A stretch of DNA of 64,000 nt from G965215225 sp965215225 (GCA_965215225.1 OZ244039.1:310001-374000); one strand, 5' to 3'; shown: positions 48,619 through 60,464, numbered from the stretch's first letter. A program made the numbers and translations. Notes: a model not told the origin generated them from the sequence alone.

Positions 48619-50001
48619 CTAAGAGGCTGATGCCGATTTTTGGGCTGTATCTGTGAAACAGACACTCAGGGCTTGGGCGACTGTTTGAACTGGGGTGACC
48701 TTAATATTAATGCCATTGGTCTTCTTAGGAGGGAGGTTTGCTTTCGGCAAGATGACCTGTTCGAAGCCGTGTCTTTGGGCAGCCATGATTCTCTCTAAGC
48801 CATAGGTTTGGGGTCTTATCTCACCTGTTAGTCCCACCTCGCCAAAAGAGGCGGTTTGGGCGGGCAGGAGTCTCTTGGTGACCACTGAGACCAGTGCCAA
48901 CAGGCAGGGCAGGTCGGTGCTTGGTTCGGCAATCCGTAAGCCACCCACCACATTGATAAATACATTGTTATTAGCAAAGCTGAGACTGCAATGGCAACTC
49001 AGCACCGCGAGTAAGATGGCAACCCTTTGGGCGTCTAGTCCTACGCTGATTCGTCTTGGATAGGCAGTGACCTGAGCATCCACTAGGGCTTGGATTTCTA
49101 CTAAGAGAGACCGACTGCCTTCGCGCACCAGCGCAGTTGCGCTACCGAGCACCGGCTCTTTGTGTTGAGACAGGAAGATGGCGGAAGGATTGCGCACCTG
49201 CTTCATTCCTTCATCGGTCATGGCAAAGAGCCCTATCTCATTGATAGTGCCGAAGCGGTTCTTTTGCGCGCGCAAGGTGCGATAGCGCGCATCCTCAGTG
49301 CTTTCTAATAGCAATGAGGTATCTACCGTGTGTTCTAGCACCTTAGGACCAGCCAGGACTCCCTCTTTGGTGACATGGCCGACTATGATGACCACACAGC
49401 CAGATGACTTGGCATATTCCATCAGCTTCATCGCGCATTCGCGCACCTGGGTAATGCCGCCAGCCGAGGCTGGATTGGCACTGCTATGAATTACTTGAAT
49501 CGAATCAACCACCAGAACCTGAGGAGCTAATTTAGTGGCGGCCGCCAGGATGCTTTCCACCGATTTCTCTGCCAGAATATAGATGTCCCTTTGGCTTATG
49601 CCTAGTCTTTGGGCATGAACCAATAGCTGATTAGGGGACTCCTCGCCACTCACATAGCAGACTCTATGTTGGGGAGCCAGGTGGCTGAGGGCTTGTAGTA
49701 ATAGGGTGCTCTTGCCTGCGCCTGGATGGCCGCCTATTAGAATAACCGAACCAGTCACCAACCCTCCTCCTAGAACTCGGTCTAATTCGCCTATGCCAGT
49801 TGGAAAGATGGTCTCTTCTTTGAAGCTGAGCCGACTGAGTATCTGGGGGCTGGGCGCTTTATGGCTTTTATGGCTGGCGGGAAATTCGCTAGTCTCTGCT
49901 CTGAGCGTATTCCATTCATTACATTGATTACACTGCCCTTGCCACTGGGCATATTCTTGGCCGCAATTAGAACATAGATAGAGTTTCTTTGGTTGTCTCA
50001 T
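48619..50001 (-). CDS. radA: DNA repair protein RadA
   Basis: 460 residues, standard length. An N-terminal zinc finger (LCSNCGQEYAQWQGQCNQCNEW) precedes the RecA-like ATPase with Walker A GHPGAGKST and the RadA-specific KNRFG motif (QKNRFGTINEIGLF). The C-terminal Lon-protease-like domain is degenerate (GDAQRVAILLAVLS, FINVVGGLRIAEPSTDLPCLLALVS). RadA promotes branch migration in recombination, which is relevant in a genome so rich in long identical repeats. It lies last in nagZ-pdxH-radA, 30 bp after pdxH. Confidence 0.95.
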   Translation of the reverse strand: MRQPKKLYLCSNCGQEYAQWQGQCNQCNEWNTLRAETSEFPASHKSHKAPSPQILSRLSFKEETIFPTGIGELDRVLGGGLVTGSVILIGGHPGAGKSTLLLQALSHLAPQHRVCYVSGEESPNQLLVHAQRLGISQRDIYILAEKSVESILAAATKLAPQVLVVDSIQVIHSSANPASAGGITQVRECAMKLMEYAKSSGCVVIIVGHVTKEGVLAGPKVLEHTVDTSLLLESTEDARYRTLRAQKNRFGTINEIGLFAMTDEGMKQVRNPSAIFLSQHKEPVLGSATALVREGSRSLLVEIQALVDAQVTAYPRRISVGLDAQRVAILLAVLSCHCSLSFANNNVFINVVGGLRIAEPSTDLPCLLALVSVVTKRLLPAQTASFGEVGLTGEIRPQTYGLERIMAAQRHGFEQVILPKANLPPKKTNGINIKVTPVQTVAQALSVCFTDTAQKSASAS

Positions 50002-50031
50002 AGAGGGACGGCTATTCTAACAGTGATTGCT

Positions 50032-50679
50032 TTAGGGCGCGAGACACCTCTTCTCCCACTTGTCGTGGCGGTAGCTATAGAGGATGCGTTTATGTAGGCG
50101 ATTCTTTTGCCCTTGCCAGAATTCCACTTGATGAGGCATAAGACAATAGCCTCCCCAATGAGAAGGACGGGGTATCTGGCGGTCGCCAAACTTCCTTTTG
50201 ATTCTGGTAAAGCGTTCCAGCAGTTCATCATAGTTCTTCAACTGGCTACTCTGTGGCGAAGCCCAAGCACCTAGTTGGCTGTCCCTGTCTCGCTCGGCAA
50301 AATAGCCATCGGATAGCTCAGCCGCCAGCGGGTTGATCTTCCCTTCTATTCTCACTTGTCTGGCTAGGGCTTCCCACCAAAAAGTAAGGCAGGCATAGGG
50401 GTTGGCGGCCAGTTGAAGGGCTTTGCGACTCTGGTAGTTGGTATAGAAAATAAACTCCTCTTTAATTATGCCTTTTAGTAGCACCATTCTGGCCGAGGGT
50501 CTTCCTTGCTTAGCCACTGTCGCAAGATGCATGGCATTGGGCTCAAGTATCTTGTCATTGGCAACCGCAGCTTCTAGCCAGCTATTGAAAAGAGGGATAG
50601 GCTCTGCTGGAGCGGTTTCAATGTCTAGGGGGACATTGTCATAGTCCCGTCTCATAGACCTTAGCTTATCAGCCGACAT
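50032..50679 (-). CDS. pdxH: Pyridoxine/pyridoxamine 5'-phosphate oxidase
   Basis: 215 residues, normal for the family. It is an FMN enzyme that oxidises PNP or PMP to pyridoxal phosphate. Visible motifs include MRRDY near the N-terminus, PSARMVLLKG and FYTNYQSRKALQL (FMN and substrate binding), and the C-terminal signature RPSHWGGYCLMPHQVEFWQG followed by RLHKRILYSYR, W and the LAP end. It overlaps the end of nagZ by 11 bp, so the two are translationally coupled. Confidence 0.95.
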   Translation of the reverse strand: MSADKLRSMRRDYDNVPLDIETAPAEPIPLFNSWLEAAVANDKILEPNAMHLATVAKQGRPSARMVLLKGIIKEEFIFYTNYQSRKALQLAANPYACLTFWWEALARQVRIEGKINPLAAELSDGYFAERDRDSQLGAWASPQSSQLKNYDELLERFTRIKRKFGDRQIPRPSHWGGYCLMPHQVEFWQGQKNRLHKRILYSYRHDKWEKRCLAP

Positions 50680-51670
50680 TGAGGGTGTTTATTTTGTCTC
50701 TGGCTGCCTGCTCATCAAAGCCGTCTTTTGCTTCGGCAGGCAGTCTTAGTGAAATGGGAGGCGGGAGCTCTGCTTGTTCGCAAAAGATAAGAGATCTGGC
50801 GATGGTTTTTGCATCGCCGCCAACTAACGCCAGATCACAACCGGCACTAAAGGCTTGTGCTAAGATTTCTTCAATGTCGGCGTAGAGCTCTTTCACCGCT
50901 CCCATATTGAGGTCGTCAGAGAAGATGACTCCTTTATAGTTCATCTGGTTTCTGAGCTGATCCTCTAGCCAAAAACGAGAGAAAGTGGCTGGGAGCGAAT
51001 CCAATGTCTGATAGACAATATGGGCGGTCATGATGGCGGGAAGCTGAGGAGCTAAAGCGATGAAAGGCTGTAAGTCTTCCTTAATAATGGTCTCCGCCGG
51101 GCGCTTGTCAATCGGCAAGGATATATGCGAATCTGGTTGGACGCCGCCATGACCAGGGAAATGCTTGCCCACCGAAGCCACGCCACTTTGATGCAAGCCT
51201 TTTACATAGGCGCTAGTTAGAGCAATGATCTGTGAGCTGGTTGCCCCCCATGACCTGTCTCCTATGATTTGGCTAAGACCGCGATTGATATCTAGGACAG
51301 GCGCATAGTTGAGGTTAATACCATGTTTGCGTAGTTCATATCCTGCCAGCCTGCCGCTCAGGGTTGCCATCTCTAATCCTTTGGGAGTATCCTGCTGATA
51401 AAGCTCACCAATCAGAGCAGCCGGCGGCATAGAGGTGAAGCCTTGCTGAAGCCTCTGAACCCTTCCCCCTTCATGATCTATTGAGATGATGGCATGAGGT
51501 GCAATCTGTTGGACTCTATCCGTGAGGGCTTTGAGCTGGGCGGGGTCTTCGTAGTTATTATCAAACAGAATAATGCCAGCGCTGGCGGGGTGTTGCAACC
51601 AATCGCATTCTAACTGAGACAACTGGGTTCCCTGCGGCTGCCAAATGATGCGTCCTAGTGGAGATTCCAT
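50669..51670 (-). CDS. nagZ: Beta-N-acetylhexosaminidase, cell-wall recycling
   Basis: 333 residues, a GH3-family NagZ. It releases GlcNAc from GlcNAc-anhydroMurNAc peptides in the cytoplasm during peptidoglycan recycling. Signatures are IISIDHEGGRVQRL, the His/Asp loop KHFPGHGGVQPDSHISLP and the catalytic Asp in FSDDLNMGAV. No signal peptide is present, as expected for a cytoplasmic enzyme. It is first gene of the nagZ-pdxH-radA operon; the start follows AT-rich DNA, and its promoter is not obvious. Confidence 0.95.
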   Translation of the reverse strand: MESPLGRIIWQPQGTQLSQLECDWLQHPASAGIILFDNNYEDPAQLKALTDRVQQIAPHAIISIDHEGGRVQRLQQGFTSMPPAALIGELYQQDTPKGLEMATLSGRLAGYELRKHGINLNYAPVLDINRGLSQIIGDRSWGATSSQIIALTSAYVKGLHQSGVASVGKHFPGHGGVQPDSHISLPIDKRPAETIIKEDLQPFIALAPQLPAIMTAHIVYQTLDSLPATFSRFWLEDQLRNQMNYKGVIFSDDLNMGAVKELYADIEEILAQAFSAGCDLALVGGDAKTIARSLIFCEQAELPPPISLRLPAEAKDGFDEQAARDKINTLNVG

Positions 51671-51853
51671 CTAGTTATTTTACCCTAAATGACAAGCTTG
51701 CTGCCCTCTTTATTTTAATCTCTTGACAATAAGTTAGCTAACCAAGCAAAAATTACTCTTTAATATGACATAGGATGACATATAAAAAAACAGCTAATCT
51801 TTCAAAGATTTTTCTAAATCTTAATCCACCCCTTATTTTTGCCCTTAGTTTTG

Positions 51854-51862
51854 TGGTATAAT
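51854..51862 (+). promoter_or_regulatory. Extended -10 promoter element
   Basis: TGGTATAAT (extended -10) at 51854-51862, about 90 bases upstream of the ATG at 51950. No good -35 is seen, which fits extended -10 promoters. A second TATAAT at 52013 lies six bases before the alternative ATG at 52025. Confidence 0.4.
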
Positions 51863-51949
51863 CAGACTTTATTATTCGACCTATTTGTGTCCCCGACAGG
51901 TGGCATTCCTTAATAGGTTTTATTAACATACTAAAAAGAATAAAAAAAT

Positions 51950-52660
51950 ATGTTAGATAAAATTCATAATAAAGTTCATAATAAAGTTGATAATGAAGTT
52001 CATAATAAGAAGTATAATAACTATATGAACATCGCAGCCTATGATGCGCTAAAAAAGACGAACATCCCAGAGCCGGATGCGCGTAAAGCGGCCATTGAGC
52101 TTGCTAACAACAACTTTGCGACCGAGCATGCCCTGGGCGAGCTGCACTCTGATATGAAGGACTTGCGTTCTGATATAGAGGGCGATATGAAGGGCTTGCG
52201 TTCTGATATAGAGGGCGATATGAAGGACTTGCGTTCTGATATGAGGGACTTACGCTCTCATGTTGAGCTATCTTTTGCCGAGCTTCGCTCTGATATGAGG
52301 GACTTGCGCTCTGAGATGAAAGGCGATATGCAAGCCTTGCGTTCTGAGATGAAAGGCGATATGAAGGACTTACGCTCTCATGTTGATATATCTTTTGCCG
52401 AGCTTCGCTCTGATATGAGGGACTTGCGCTCTGATATAGAGGGCGATATGCAAGCCTTGCGCTCGCATGTTGATCTATCTTTTGCCAATGTAAATACATC
52501 TTTTGCCAATGTAAATACATCTTTTGCTAATGTAAATACATCTATTGCCAATGTAAATACATCTATTGCCAAGACTGCACGCAGAAACCTCATTGCCATA
52601 TCTGTTATTATGGGCGGAATGATTACCGCTCTGGGCTTAATGATAAGGTTCTTTTCATAG
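51950..52660 (+). CDS. Coiled-coil protein with C-terminal membrane anchor (DUF1640/CCDC90-like)
   Basis: 236 residues from ATG 51950. The first 25 are a low-complexity NKVHNKVDN run encoded by short repeats, so ATG 52025 (MNIAAYDALKKTNIPEPDAR) is a likely alternative start. It aligns with the N-termini of the three paralogues at 62278-64000. A long heptad-like region follows, with tandem repeats of DMKDLRSDIEGDM, SHVELSFAELRS and FANVNTS, then RRNLIAISVIMGGMITALGLMIRFF as a single membrane helix. The layout matches small bacterial DUF1640-type proteins. Function is unknown. A terminator follows at 52688. Confidence 0.7.
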   Translation: MLDKIHNKVHNKVDNEVHNKKYNNYMNIAAYDALKKTNIPEPDARKAAIELANNNFATEHALGELHSDMKDLRSDIEGDMKGLRSDIEGDMKDLRSDMRDLRSHVELSFAELRSDMRDLRSEMKGDMQALRSEMKGDMKDLRSHVDISFAELRSDMRDLRSDIEGDMQALRSHVDLSFANVNTSFANVNTSFANVNTSIANVNTSIAKTARRNLIAISVIMGGMITALGLMIRFFS

Positions 52661-52687
52661 GGTCGCATTCGGAAATCGGGAATGAGG

Positions 52688-52714
52688 GCAGCTTTAATCG
52701 GCTGCTTTTATTCC
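52688..52714 (+). terminator. Rho-independent terminator after the coiled-coil gene
   Basis: GCAGC-TTTAATCG-GCTGC is followed by TTTTATTCCGTTTTT, 28 bp past the stop at 52660. Confidence 0.6.
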
Positions 52715-53050
52715 GTTTTTGTTGAAACTGGGTGACCTAACCGGCGACTCCTTTTTGTGGTTTGCTTTTGTTGGTTAGGGTCGCAGCGGCGAATATAAAG
52801 ACGACAAGCGGAGAACCACCGCCCCCGACTCCGAACGAACTCCTGACCCCGACCCCCGAAAGCGCCTTGGGTTCAAAACCCCCACAGAGAAGTTCCAACA
52901 ACTCAGCGGAATCAATTATAATAAGACACTATGCTAGATAGATTTAGTAGATTTAATGTCGATTTAATTTTTCAGTCTTACAATGGTTTTTTTGTTATTA
53001 AAAAAGGTTAATTTTTTATTTTCCGGTGGCTTTTTGTTATAGTGAGCAAG
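52715..53050. other. Intergenic DNA with two promoter/start copies
   Basis: It contains CCTAACCGGCGACTCC at ~52736, which repeats the ilvBH terminator segment, then C-rich unique sequence. TATAAT at 52917-52922 lies eight bases before ATG 52931, whose frame (MLDRFSRFNVDLIFQ) soon stops. This is a degenerate copy of the promoter/start unit used by the lipoprotein gene at 53065. Confidence 0.55.
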
Positions 53051-53067
53051 TATAATAATACATTATG
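53051..53067 (+). promoter_or_regulatory. Leaderless promoter of the tract-free lipoprotein gene
   Basis: TATAAT at 53051-53056 is followed eight bases later by ATG 53065. Transcription should start at or next to the ATG. The same TATAAT-8-ATG unit is found in five tandem copies upstream of the next paralogue. Confidence 0.5.
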
Positions 53068-56000
53068 TTAGCGAAATGTAATTTTTCTGTCTTTCGGCAG
53101 TTTTTCATTAAGGCGTTCTTTGAAGCTCGTTTGTCTCGCGTGTTTTCTTCTGTCTTCTCGCGCGTCCTCTCCTCAGTATTTTCTCGGTCCTCTGCTATGT
53201 TTTCTTCTAGCTCTCTTATGCCCGCCCCCTCACATTTATATTGTCTGGCGAGGGGATTTCTTTTCTTATTAGCTGGAATTAGCCTCTCGGTTCTTACTGC
53301 TTGTGCTGGCGGCGGCGGAAGCAGTGGGAGTAGCTCTTCTGATGATGAGGCTTTTAAAGTAGAACTCACCTTTAGCCCAACAGCAGAAGGCTTTGTCATA
53401 GGCAACCAATCGGACTTTGGCGACTTTGTTTCTTTGAACATCACGGCGATCAGTGAAGATATGTCCATGATACAAGAGAGAAATATCAGCACAGCCGAGT
53501 TTGTTGATGACAGCTATGATTTCACCGGACTAGATGAGCAAGCCAACTGGACCTTTGCGATTATAGGGACTCTTAGTAATGGCGAGCAGGAAAAGATAGT
53601 GATAGATTTTGTTTGGCAAGCTAATGAAGCAGACCACGAAAGCGGGGGCATTCAGCCAGGAAACAATACGGATGGAGACGGACGAGCGGATAGCGTCGAT
53701 GAGGATGATGATAATGACGGTATTGGGGATGCTGATGGGGACGATTGCCCGACTGGCGAGACAGGTTGGGCGAGCAATCCATTGACCGACAATGATATGG
53801 ATGGTTGCCTTGATGAGAGTGATGAGGATACAGATGATGATAATGATGGATTGGATGATAGTTTAGACCAATGTTCTGTTGGCGAGCTAGATTGGATGAG
53901 CAATGGTTCGACCGATTATGATAGTGATGGTTGCCTTGATGAGAGTGATGAGGATACAGATGATGATAATGATAAGGTAGATGATAGTTCAGACCAATGC
54001 CATTTTGGCGAGCTAGGTTGGATGAGCAATGGTTCTAGCGACCATGATGGGGATGGTTGCCGTGATAAGAGTGAGGATCCCGATGATGATAATGATAAGG
54101 TAGATGATAGTTCAGACCAATGCCATTTTGGCGAGACAGGTTGGATGAGCAATGGTTCTAGCGACAATGATGGCGATGGTTGCCGTGATGATAGTATTGA
54201 GGATACAGATGATGACAATGATGGATTGGAGGATACTGATCCGAAAGAGGAGCAGATTAATTCAGCTGGAGTGAGCTGTTCGCTCTTAGCCGATTGCGAT
54301 AGGGATAATGTCAAAGATATAGATGAAGCAACAGTAGATTGTGTGATAAAAGCCGATTGTGATGACGATGATATTGGGGATGAGAGAGATGCCTGTCCTG
54401 CTGGCGAGACAGGCTGGATGAGCAATGGTTCTAGCGACAATGATGGCGATGGTTGCCGTGATGATAGTATTGAGGATACAGATGATGACAATGATGGATT
54501 GGCTGATACTGATCCAAAAGAGGAGCAGAGTGTGGGGGGAGTGAGTTGCCGTCTGTTAGCCGATTGTGATGGGGATACTGTCAGGGATATAGATGAAGCA
54601 GCGGTAAGTTGTGTAATAGAACTCGATTGCGATAGCGATGGTATTGGGGATGAGGGGGACGGCTGTCCTGCTGGGGAGATAAGTTGGACCAGCGATCCTT
54701 CTATCGATAATGACGAGGATGGTTGCCGTGATGATATTGAGGACATAGATGATGATGGCGATGGGTTGATAGAGATAGGCACGGCAGAGCAATTAGATGC
54801 AGTGAGGTATGCTCTAAATGGCAATGGGAGTAGGTCATCGGAGATGGCGGCGCTCAACACCACTGGCTGTGGTGATGGCAGCGACATCACTTCCTGTTCT
54901 GGCTATGAGCTGATTGCGAATATAAGTCTTGCTGCTTATAGGGATGGCAAAGGCTGGCAGCCGCTGGGTCGTGACACGAATGGTTCTCATTTTGGATGCC
55001 AAGGGGCTGCTTTTAATGGAACTTTTGACGGCAATGGCTTGACGATTAGCGATTTGAACATTAGTCGTTCAGATGAGGATTGTGTGGGTTTGTTTGGCCA
55101 TCTGGCCGCGGACGCGACGATTCGCAATTTGACTCTTCGTGCCGAGACAGTGGATGGGAGGGGGCTTGTAGGCGGTCTGGTGGGGGATGGTGAAGATGCT
55201 CGGATTGTTTCTTCTTCGATTGTGGTGGGTAAGGTAAGCGGGAGTAGTAATACTGTAGGCGGTCTGGTGGGGGATGGTGAAGATGCTCGAATTGTTTCTT
55301 CTTCGATTGTGGTGGGTAAGGTAAGCGGGAGTAGTAATACTGTAGGCGGTCTGGTGGGGGATGGTGAAGATGCTCGAATTGTTTCTTCTTCGGTTGTGGC
55401 GAGTGAGGTGAGCGGGGGGCAGAATGTAGGTGGCCTGGCGGGGGCTGGTTCATCGGCTCGGATTGTTTCTTCTTCGGTTGTGGTGAAAGAAGTTGGGGGA
55501 ATATCTGCTGTAGGCGGTTTGGTGGGGTCTGGTTTACATGTTCGGATTTATTCTTCTTTGGTAGTGGTGGGTGAGATGAGCGGGACTGGTCTTAATGTAG
55601 GCGGTTTGGTAGGGAGCGCCAGTTCGGCCCGGATCTATTCTTCTTCGGTAGTAGTGGGTGAATTCAAGGGGAGTAGTTTTAATTTAGGTGGTCTGGCGGC
55701 AACTTTTAACTCTGCTAGCCGGGTTGCTTATTCTTATGTAGTCTCAGGCAGTAATACTCGTATGCTGGTTGGGATTGGAAGTGGAGCTGGAGCTGCTTCC
55801 TATTGGGACAGAGGGACTAGTGATGTTACTGATGGAAACCATGGTAGCGACTGGTCCGGCAGTAGGCTCCGCAGGATAACTAGCTATACAGATATTTATG
55901 CCGATTGGGACGATAACCCAGTTATATTTGACGATGGTAGTATGATTGACGAGCCATTGGCGGTCTGGTGTGATAAGGATCATAGTGGGAACATAACAGC

Positions 56001-56169
56001 GGATGAAGAAAACCTTGACAATCGCATTTGGGATTTCGGCAGTTCAAGTCAGTATCCCGCCATTCGCTGCACTCCAATAGGTCCTACTGAATGGCGTAGC
56101 TGGTGGTCTTTGGTTAGTGGCAAACCCCAACTAGACCAGAATCGTCTAAATCGGGTCTTAAACCAATAG
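53065..56169 (+). CDS. GLUG/TSP3 surface lipoprotein without homopolymer tract
   Basis: 1,034 residues. From ATG 53065 the frame runs unbroken through MLAKCNFSVFRQFF, Ser/Arg-rich FSSVFSRVLSSV repeats and LMPAPSHLYCLARG to the signal peptide FLFLLAGISLSVLTAC (Cys codon at 53302). AGGGGSSGSSSS and a ~110-residue N-domain follow. A long set of Asp-rich TSP3-like repeats (~53670-54770, DNDGDGCRDDSIEDTDDDND) precedes the header DGLIEIGTAEQLDAVRYALNG and about nine GLUG repeats; IWDFGSSSQYPAIRC marks the C-terminal domain. With no poly-C it is the constitutively in-frame reference for the other lipoproteins. The ~80-residue N-region before the lipobox is unusually long. Confidence 0.87.
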   Translation: MLAKCNFSVFRQFFIKAFFEARLSRVFSSVFSRVLSSVFSRSSAMFSSSSLMPAPSHLYCLARGFLFLLAGISLSVLTACAGGGGSSGSSSSDDEAFKVELTFSPTAEGFVIGNQSDFGDFVSLNITAISEDMSMIQERNISTAEFVDDSYDFTGLDEQANWTFAIIGTLSNGEQEKIVIDFVWQANEADHESGGIQPGNNTDGDGRADSVDEDDDNDGIGDADGDDCPTGETGWASNPLTDNDMDGCLDESDEDTDDDNDGLDDSLDQCSVGELDWMSNGSTDYDSDGCLDESDEDTDDDNDKVDDSSDQCHFGELGWMSNGSSDHDGDGCRDKSEDPDDDNDKVDDSSDQCHFGETGWMSNGSSDNDGDGCRDDSIEDTDDDNDGLEDTDPKEEQINSAGVSCSLLADCDRDNVKDIDEATVDCVIKADCDDDDIGDERDACPAGETGWMSNGSSDNDGDGCRDDSIEDTDDDNDGLADTDPKEEQSVGGVSCRLLADCDGDTVRDIDEAAVSCVIELDCDSDGIGDEGDGCPAGEISWTSDPSIDNDEDGCRDDIEDIDDDGDGLIEIGTAEQLDAVRYALNGNGSRSSEMAALNTTGCGDGSDITSCSGYELIANISLAAYRDGKGWQPLGRDTNGSHFGCQGAAFNGTFDGNGLTISDLNISRSDEDCVGLFGHLAADATIRNLTLRAETVDGRGLVGGLVGDGEDARIVSSSIVVGKVSGSSNTVGGLVGDGEDARIVSSSIVVGKVSGSSNTVGGLVGDGEDARIVSSSVVASEVSGGQNVGGLAGAGSSARIVSSSVVVKEVGGISAVGGLVGSGLHVRIYSSLVVVGEMSGTGLNVGGLVGSASSARIYSSSVVVGEFKGSSFNLGGLAATFNSASRVAYSYVVSGSNTRMLVGIGSGAGAASYWDRGTSDVTDGNHGSDWSGSRLRRITSYTDIYADWDDNPVIFDDGSMIDEPLAVWCDKDHSGNITADEENLDNRIWDFGSSSQYPAIRCTPIGPTEWRSWWSLVSGKPQLDQNRLNRVLNQ

Positions 56170-56270
56170 CGGCTAGAGTGAATAAAAAATTACTCTTTCA
56201 TATGGCATATGAAACAATAGATAGTTCTTCAAAGGTTTGTCAATATGAGGATATTATCAATATAAGCAAG

Positions 56271-56570
56271 TATAATAAGACACCATGTTAGCAAGGTTTA
56301 GTTTTTGTGTTTCTCGGCAGCTTTTTGTTGTAGTGAGCAGGTATAATAAGACACCATGTTAGCAAGGTTTAGTTTTTGTGTTTCTCGGCAGCTTTTTGTT
56401 GTAGTGAGCAGGTATAATAAGACACCATGTTAGCAAGGTTTAGTTTTTGTGTTTCTCGGCAGCTTTTTGTTGTAGTGAGCAGGTATAATGAGACATTATG
56501 TTAGCAAGGTTTAATTTTTTTATCTTTCGGTGGCTTTTTGTTATAGTGAGCAGGTATAATGAGACATTAT
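56271..56570 (+). repeat. Five tandem 71-bp promoter/start-codon copies (head array)
   Basis: TATAAT occurs at 56271, 56342, 56413, 56484 and 56555, with ATG at 56285, 56356, 56427, 56498 and 56569. The period is 71 bp and the -10-to-ATG gap is always eight bases. Each of the first four ATGs opens a 25-codon frame (MLARFSFCVSRQLFVVVSRY...) whose TAG stop lies inside the next ATGTTAG, so the micro-frames overlap. Only the last ATG starts the real N-terminus (MLAKSNFSVFRQFF). Confidence 0.85.
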
Positions 56571-56611
56571 GTTAGCGAAGTCTAATTTCTCTGTCTTTCG
56601 GCAGTTTTTCA

Positions 56612-59044
<2,433 letters not shown>

Positions 59045-59471
59045 CGGCTAGGTTAGAATTGCTAAGCCACTCAATCTAAGAACTAGTATAGGTACCAGAA
59101 GCCACAATACGGCACTATACACTATAAGAGCCACCCAACTGGAATTTGGTTGCCATATTTCATATGGCTCGCCTATGTAGCTTTTTTTCTATCGGGTCGA
59201 TTTGATAGAAGCCTTAATGGGAACTCAATAGAAGCCCTAGTGGAACAAGAATTACTTTTCTGCCACAATACTGAGAACTGGCGATTGATAATGAGCTAGC
59301 CCATATTTATGCCAATGGGGAAGGGCAATGATAGCAAATGTTTGAATGGGCTTGGATATAGCAGGTATATAGTGGGCTTATATAGGCTTATACCAGATTT
59401 ATATCGACCTATATAGACTTATAGCCTTATAATGAATGGCAAAATCAATCAATCAAATAGGACAATTTAGA
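59045..59471. other. Intergenic region upstream of gap
   Basis: No gene is seen. TATAAT at 59428-59433 is the best -10. A transcript from it would start after the ATG at 59436, which favours ATG 59472 as the gap start. Short imperfect TATATAGACTTATA repeats precede it. Confidence 0.4.
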
Positions 59472-60464
59472 ATGACAAAGATAGCAATTAATGGGTTTGG
59501 TCGTATTGGGCGGATGATATGTCGCGCCCTTTATGAGTCGCCCTATAAAGACAAGCTGGAGCTAGTAACCATAAATGATTTGGTGGATATAAAGGTATCC
59601 TCTCATTTATTGAAATACGACACGGTTCACGGCACTATGAAACAATCGGTGGAGGCAAGAGGCGATAAGCTGGTTATAGACAACAATGAGATTACTATGA
59701 CTAGCATTGCCAATCCCGCTGAGCTGCCGTGGCAGGACATAGACATTGTGTTGGAGTGCAGCGGTCGTTTTACCGCGCGTGATCAGGCGGGGAAGCATTT
59801 GCAGGCTGGGGCTGGCAAGGTGCTTATCTCGGCCCCGGCTAATGACTCCGACAAGACCATAGTGATGGGGGTAAATCATCAAGACATTACCCCAGAGGAT
59901 AGAATTATTTCCAATGGGTCATGCACTACCAATTGTCTTGCGCCAGTGGCTGCCCTGTTGGATAAGCATATAGGTATTCAAAAAGGCTATATGACTACTA
60001 TCCATTCTTATACCGCGGATCAATCAACGGTTGATACAGGTCATAGGGACCTGCGAAGAGCGCGGGCGGCGGCTGCCAATATCATTCCAACTTCCACTGG
60101 AGCGGCAAAGGCTTTGGGCTTGGTGCTACCTTCTTTACAGGGCAAGTTGGACGGCTGCGCGGTGAGAGTTCCGACCGCCAATGTTTCAATGATAGATTTG
60201 ACCTTTGTTGCAGGAAGGCAAGTTCAGGCTGAGGAGGTGAATCAAATGATGGAAAGAGCGGCGGCGGAGGAGATGAAGGGAATTCTAGCAGTTAACTCAT
60301 TGCCGCTAGTTTCTAGCGACTTTATTCACAATCCTTATAGTTCAATTTTTGATACTACGCAGACTCAGGTAGTCGGTGAGGACTTTGTTCGGGTATTATC
60401 TTGGTATGATAATGAATGGGGATTCTCCAATCGGATGATAGAGCTGGCGGTTCTGGTTAGCTGA
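59472..60464 (+). CDS. gap: Glyceraldehyde-3-phosphate dehydrogenase, type I
   Basis: 330 residues from ATG 59472, matching the family start MxKIAINGFGRIGR; an ATG at 59436 would add 12 unlikely residues. The NAD-binding Rossmann motif INGFGRIGRM, NDLVDI with the LKYDTVHG segment, catalytic Cys in SNGSCTTNCLAP, and the HSYTADQSTVD, RRARAAAANIIPTSTGAAKA and WYDNEWGFSNRM blocks are all intact. It oxidises and phosphorylates glyceraldehyde-3-phosphate in glycolysis and gluconeogenesis. It is followed after 47 bp by pyk on the same strand, probably an operon. Confidence 0.96.
   Translation: MTKIAINGFGRIGRMICRALYESPYKDKLELVTINDLVDIKVSSHLLKYDTVHGTMKQSVEARGDKLVIDNNEITMTSIANPAELPWQDIDIVLECSGRFTARDQAGKHLQAGAGKVLISAPANDSDKTIVMGVNHQDITPEDRIISNGSCTTNCLAPVAALLDKHIGIQKGYMTTIHSYTADQSTVDTGHRDLRRARAAAANIIPTSTGAAKALGLVLPSLQGKLDGCAVRVPTANVSMIDLTFVAGRQVQAEEVNQMMERAAAEEMKGILAVNSLPLVSSDFIHNPYSSIFDTTQTQVVGEDFVRVLSWYDNEWGFSNRMIELAVLVS

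Noticed and set aside
52820..52890. GGGTTCAAAACCC, resembling a tRNA T arm
   Set aside because: The rest of a cloverleaf (acceptor, D and anticodon arms) cannot be formed from the surrounding C-rich sequence.
56271..56570. Possible CRISPR array
   Set aside because: The 71-bp period is fully repeated, with promoter and ATG in each unit and no spacers.
59436..59471. Upstream ATG for GAPDH
   Set aside because: It lies within a few bases of the only good TATAAT, and the extra 12 residues do not fit the conserved N-terminus.
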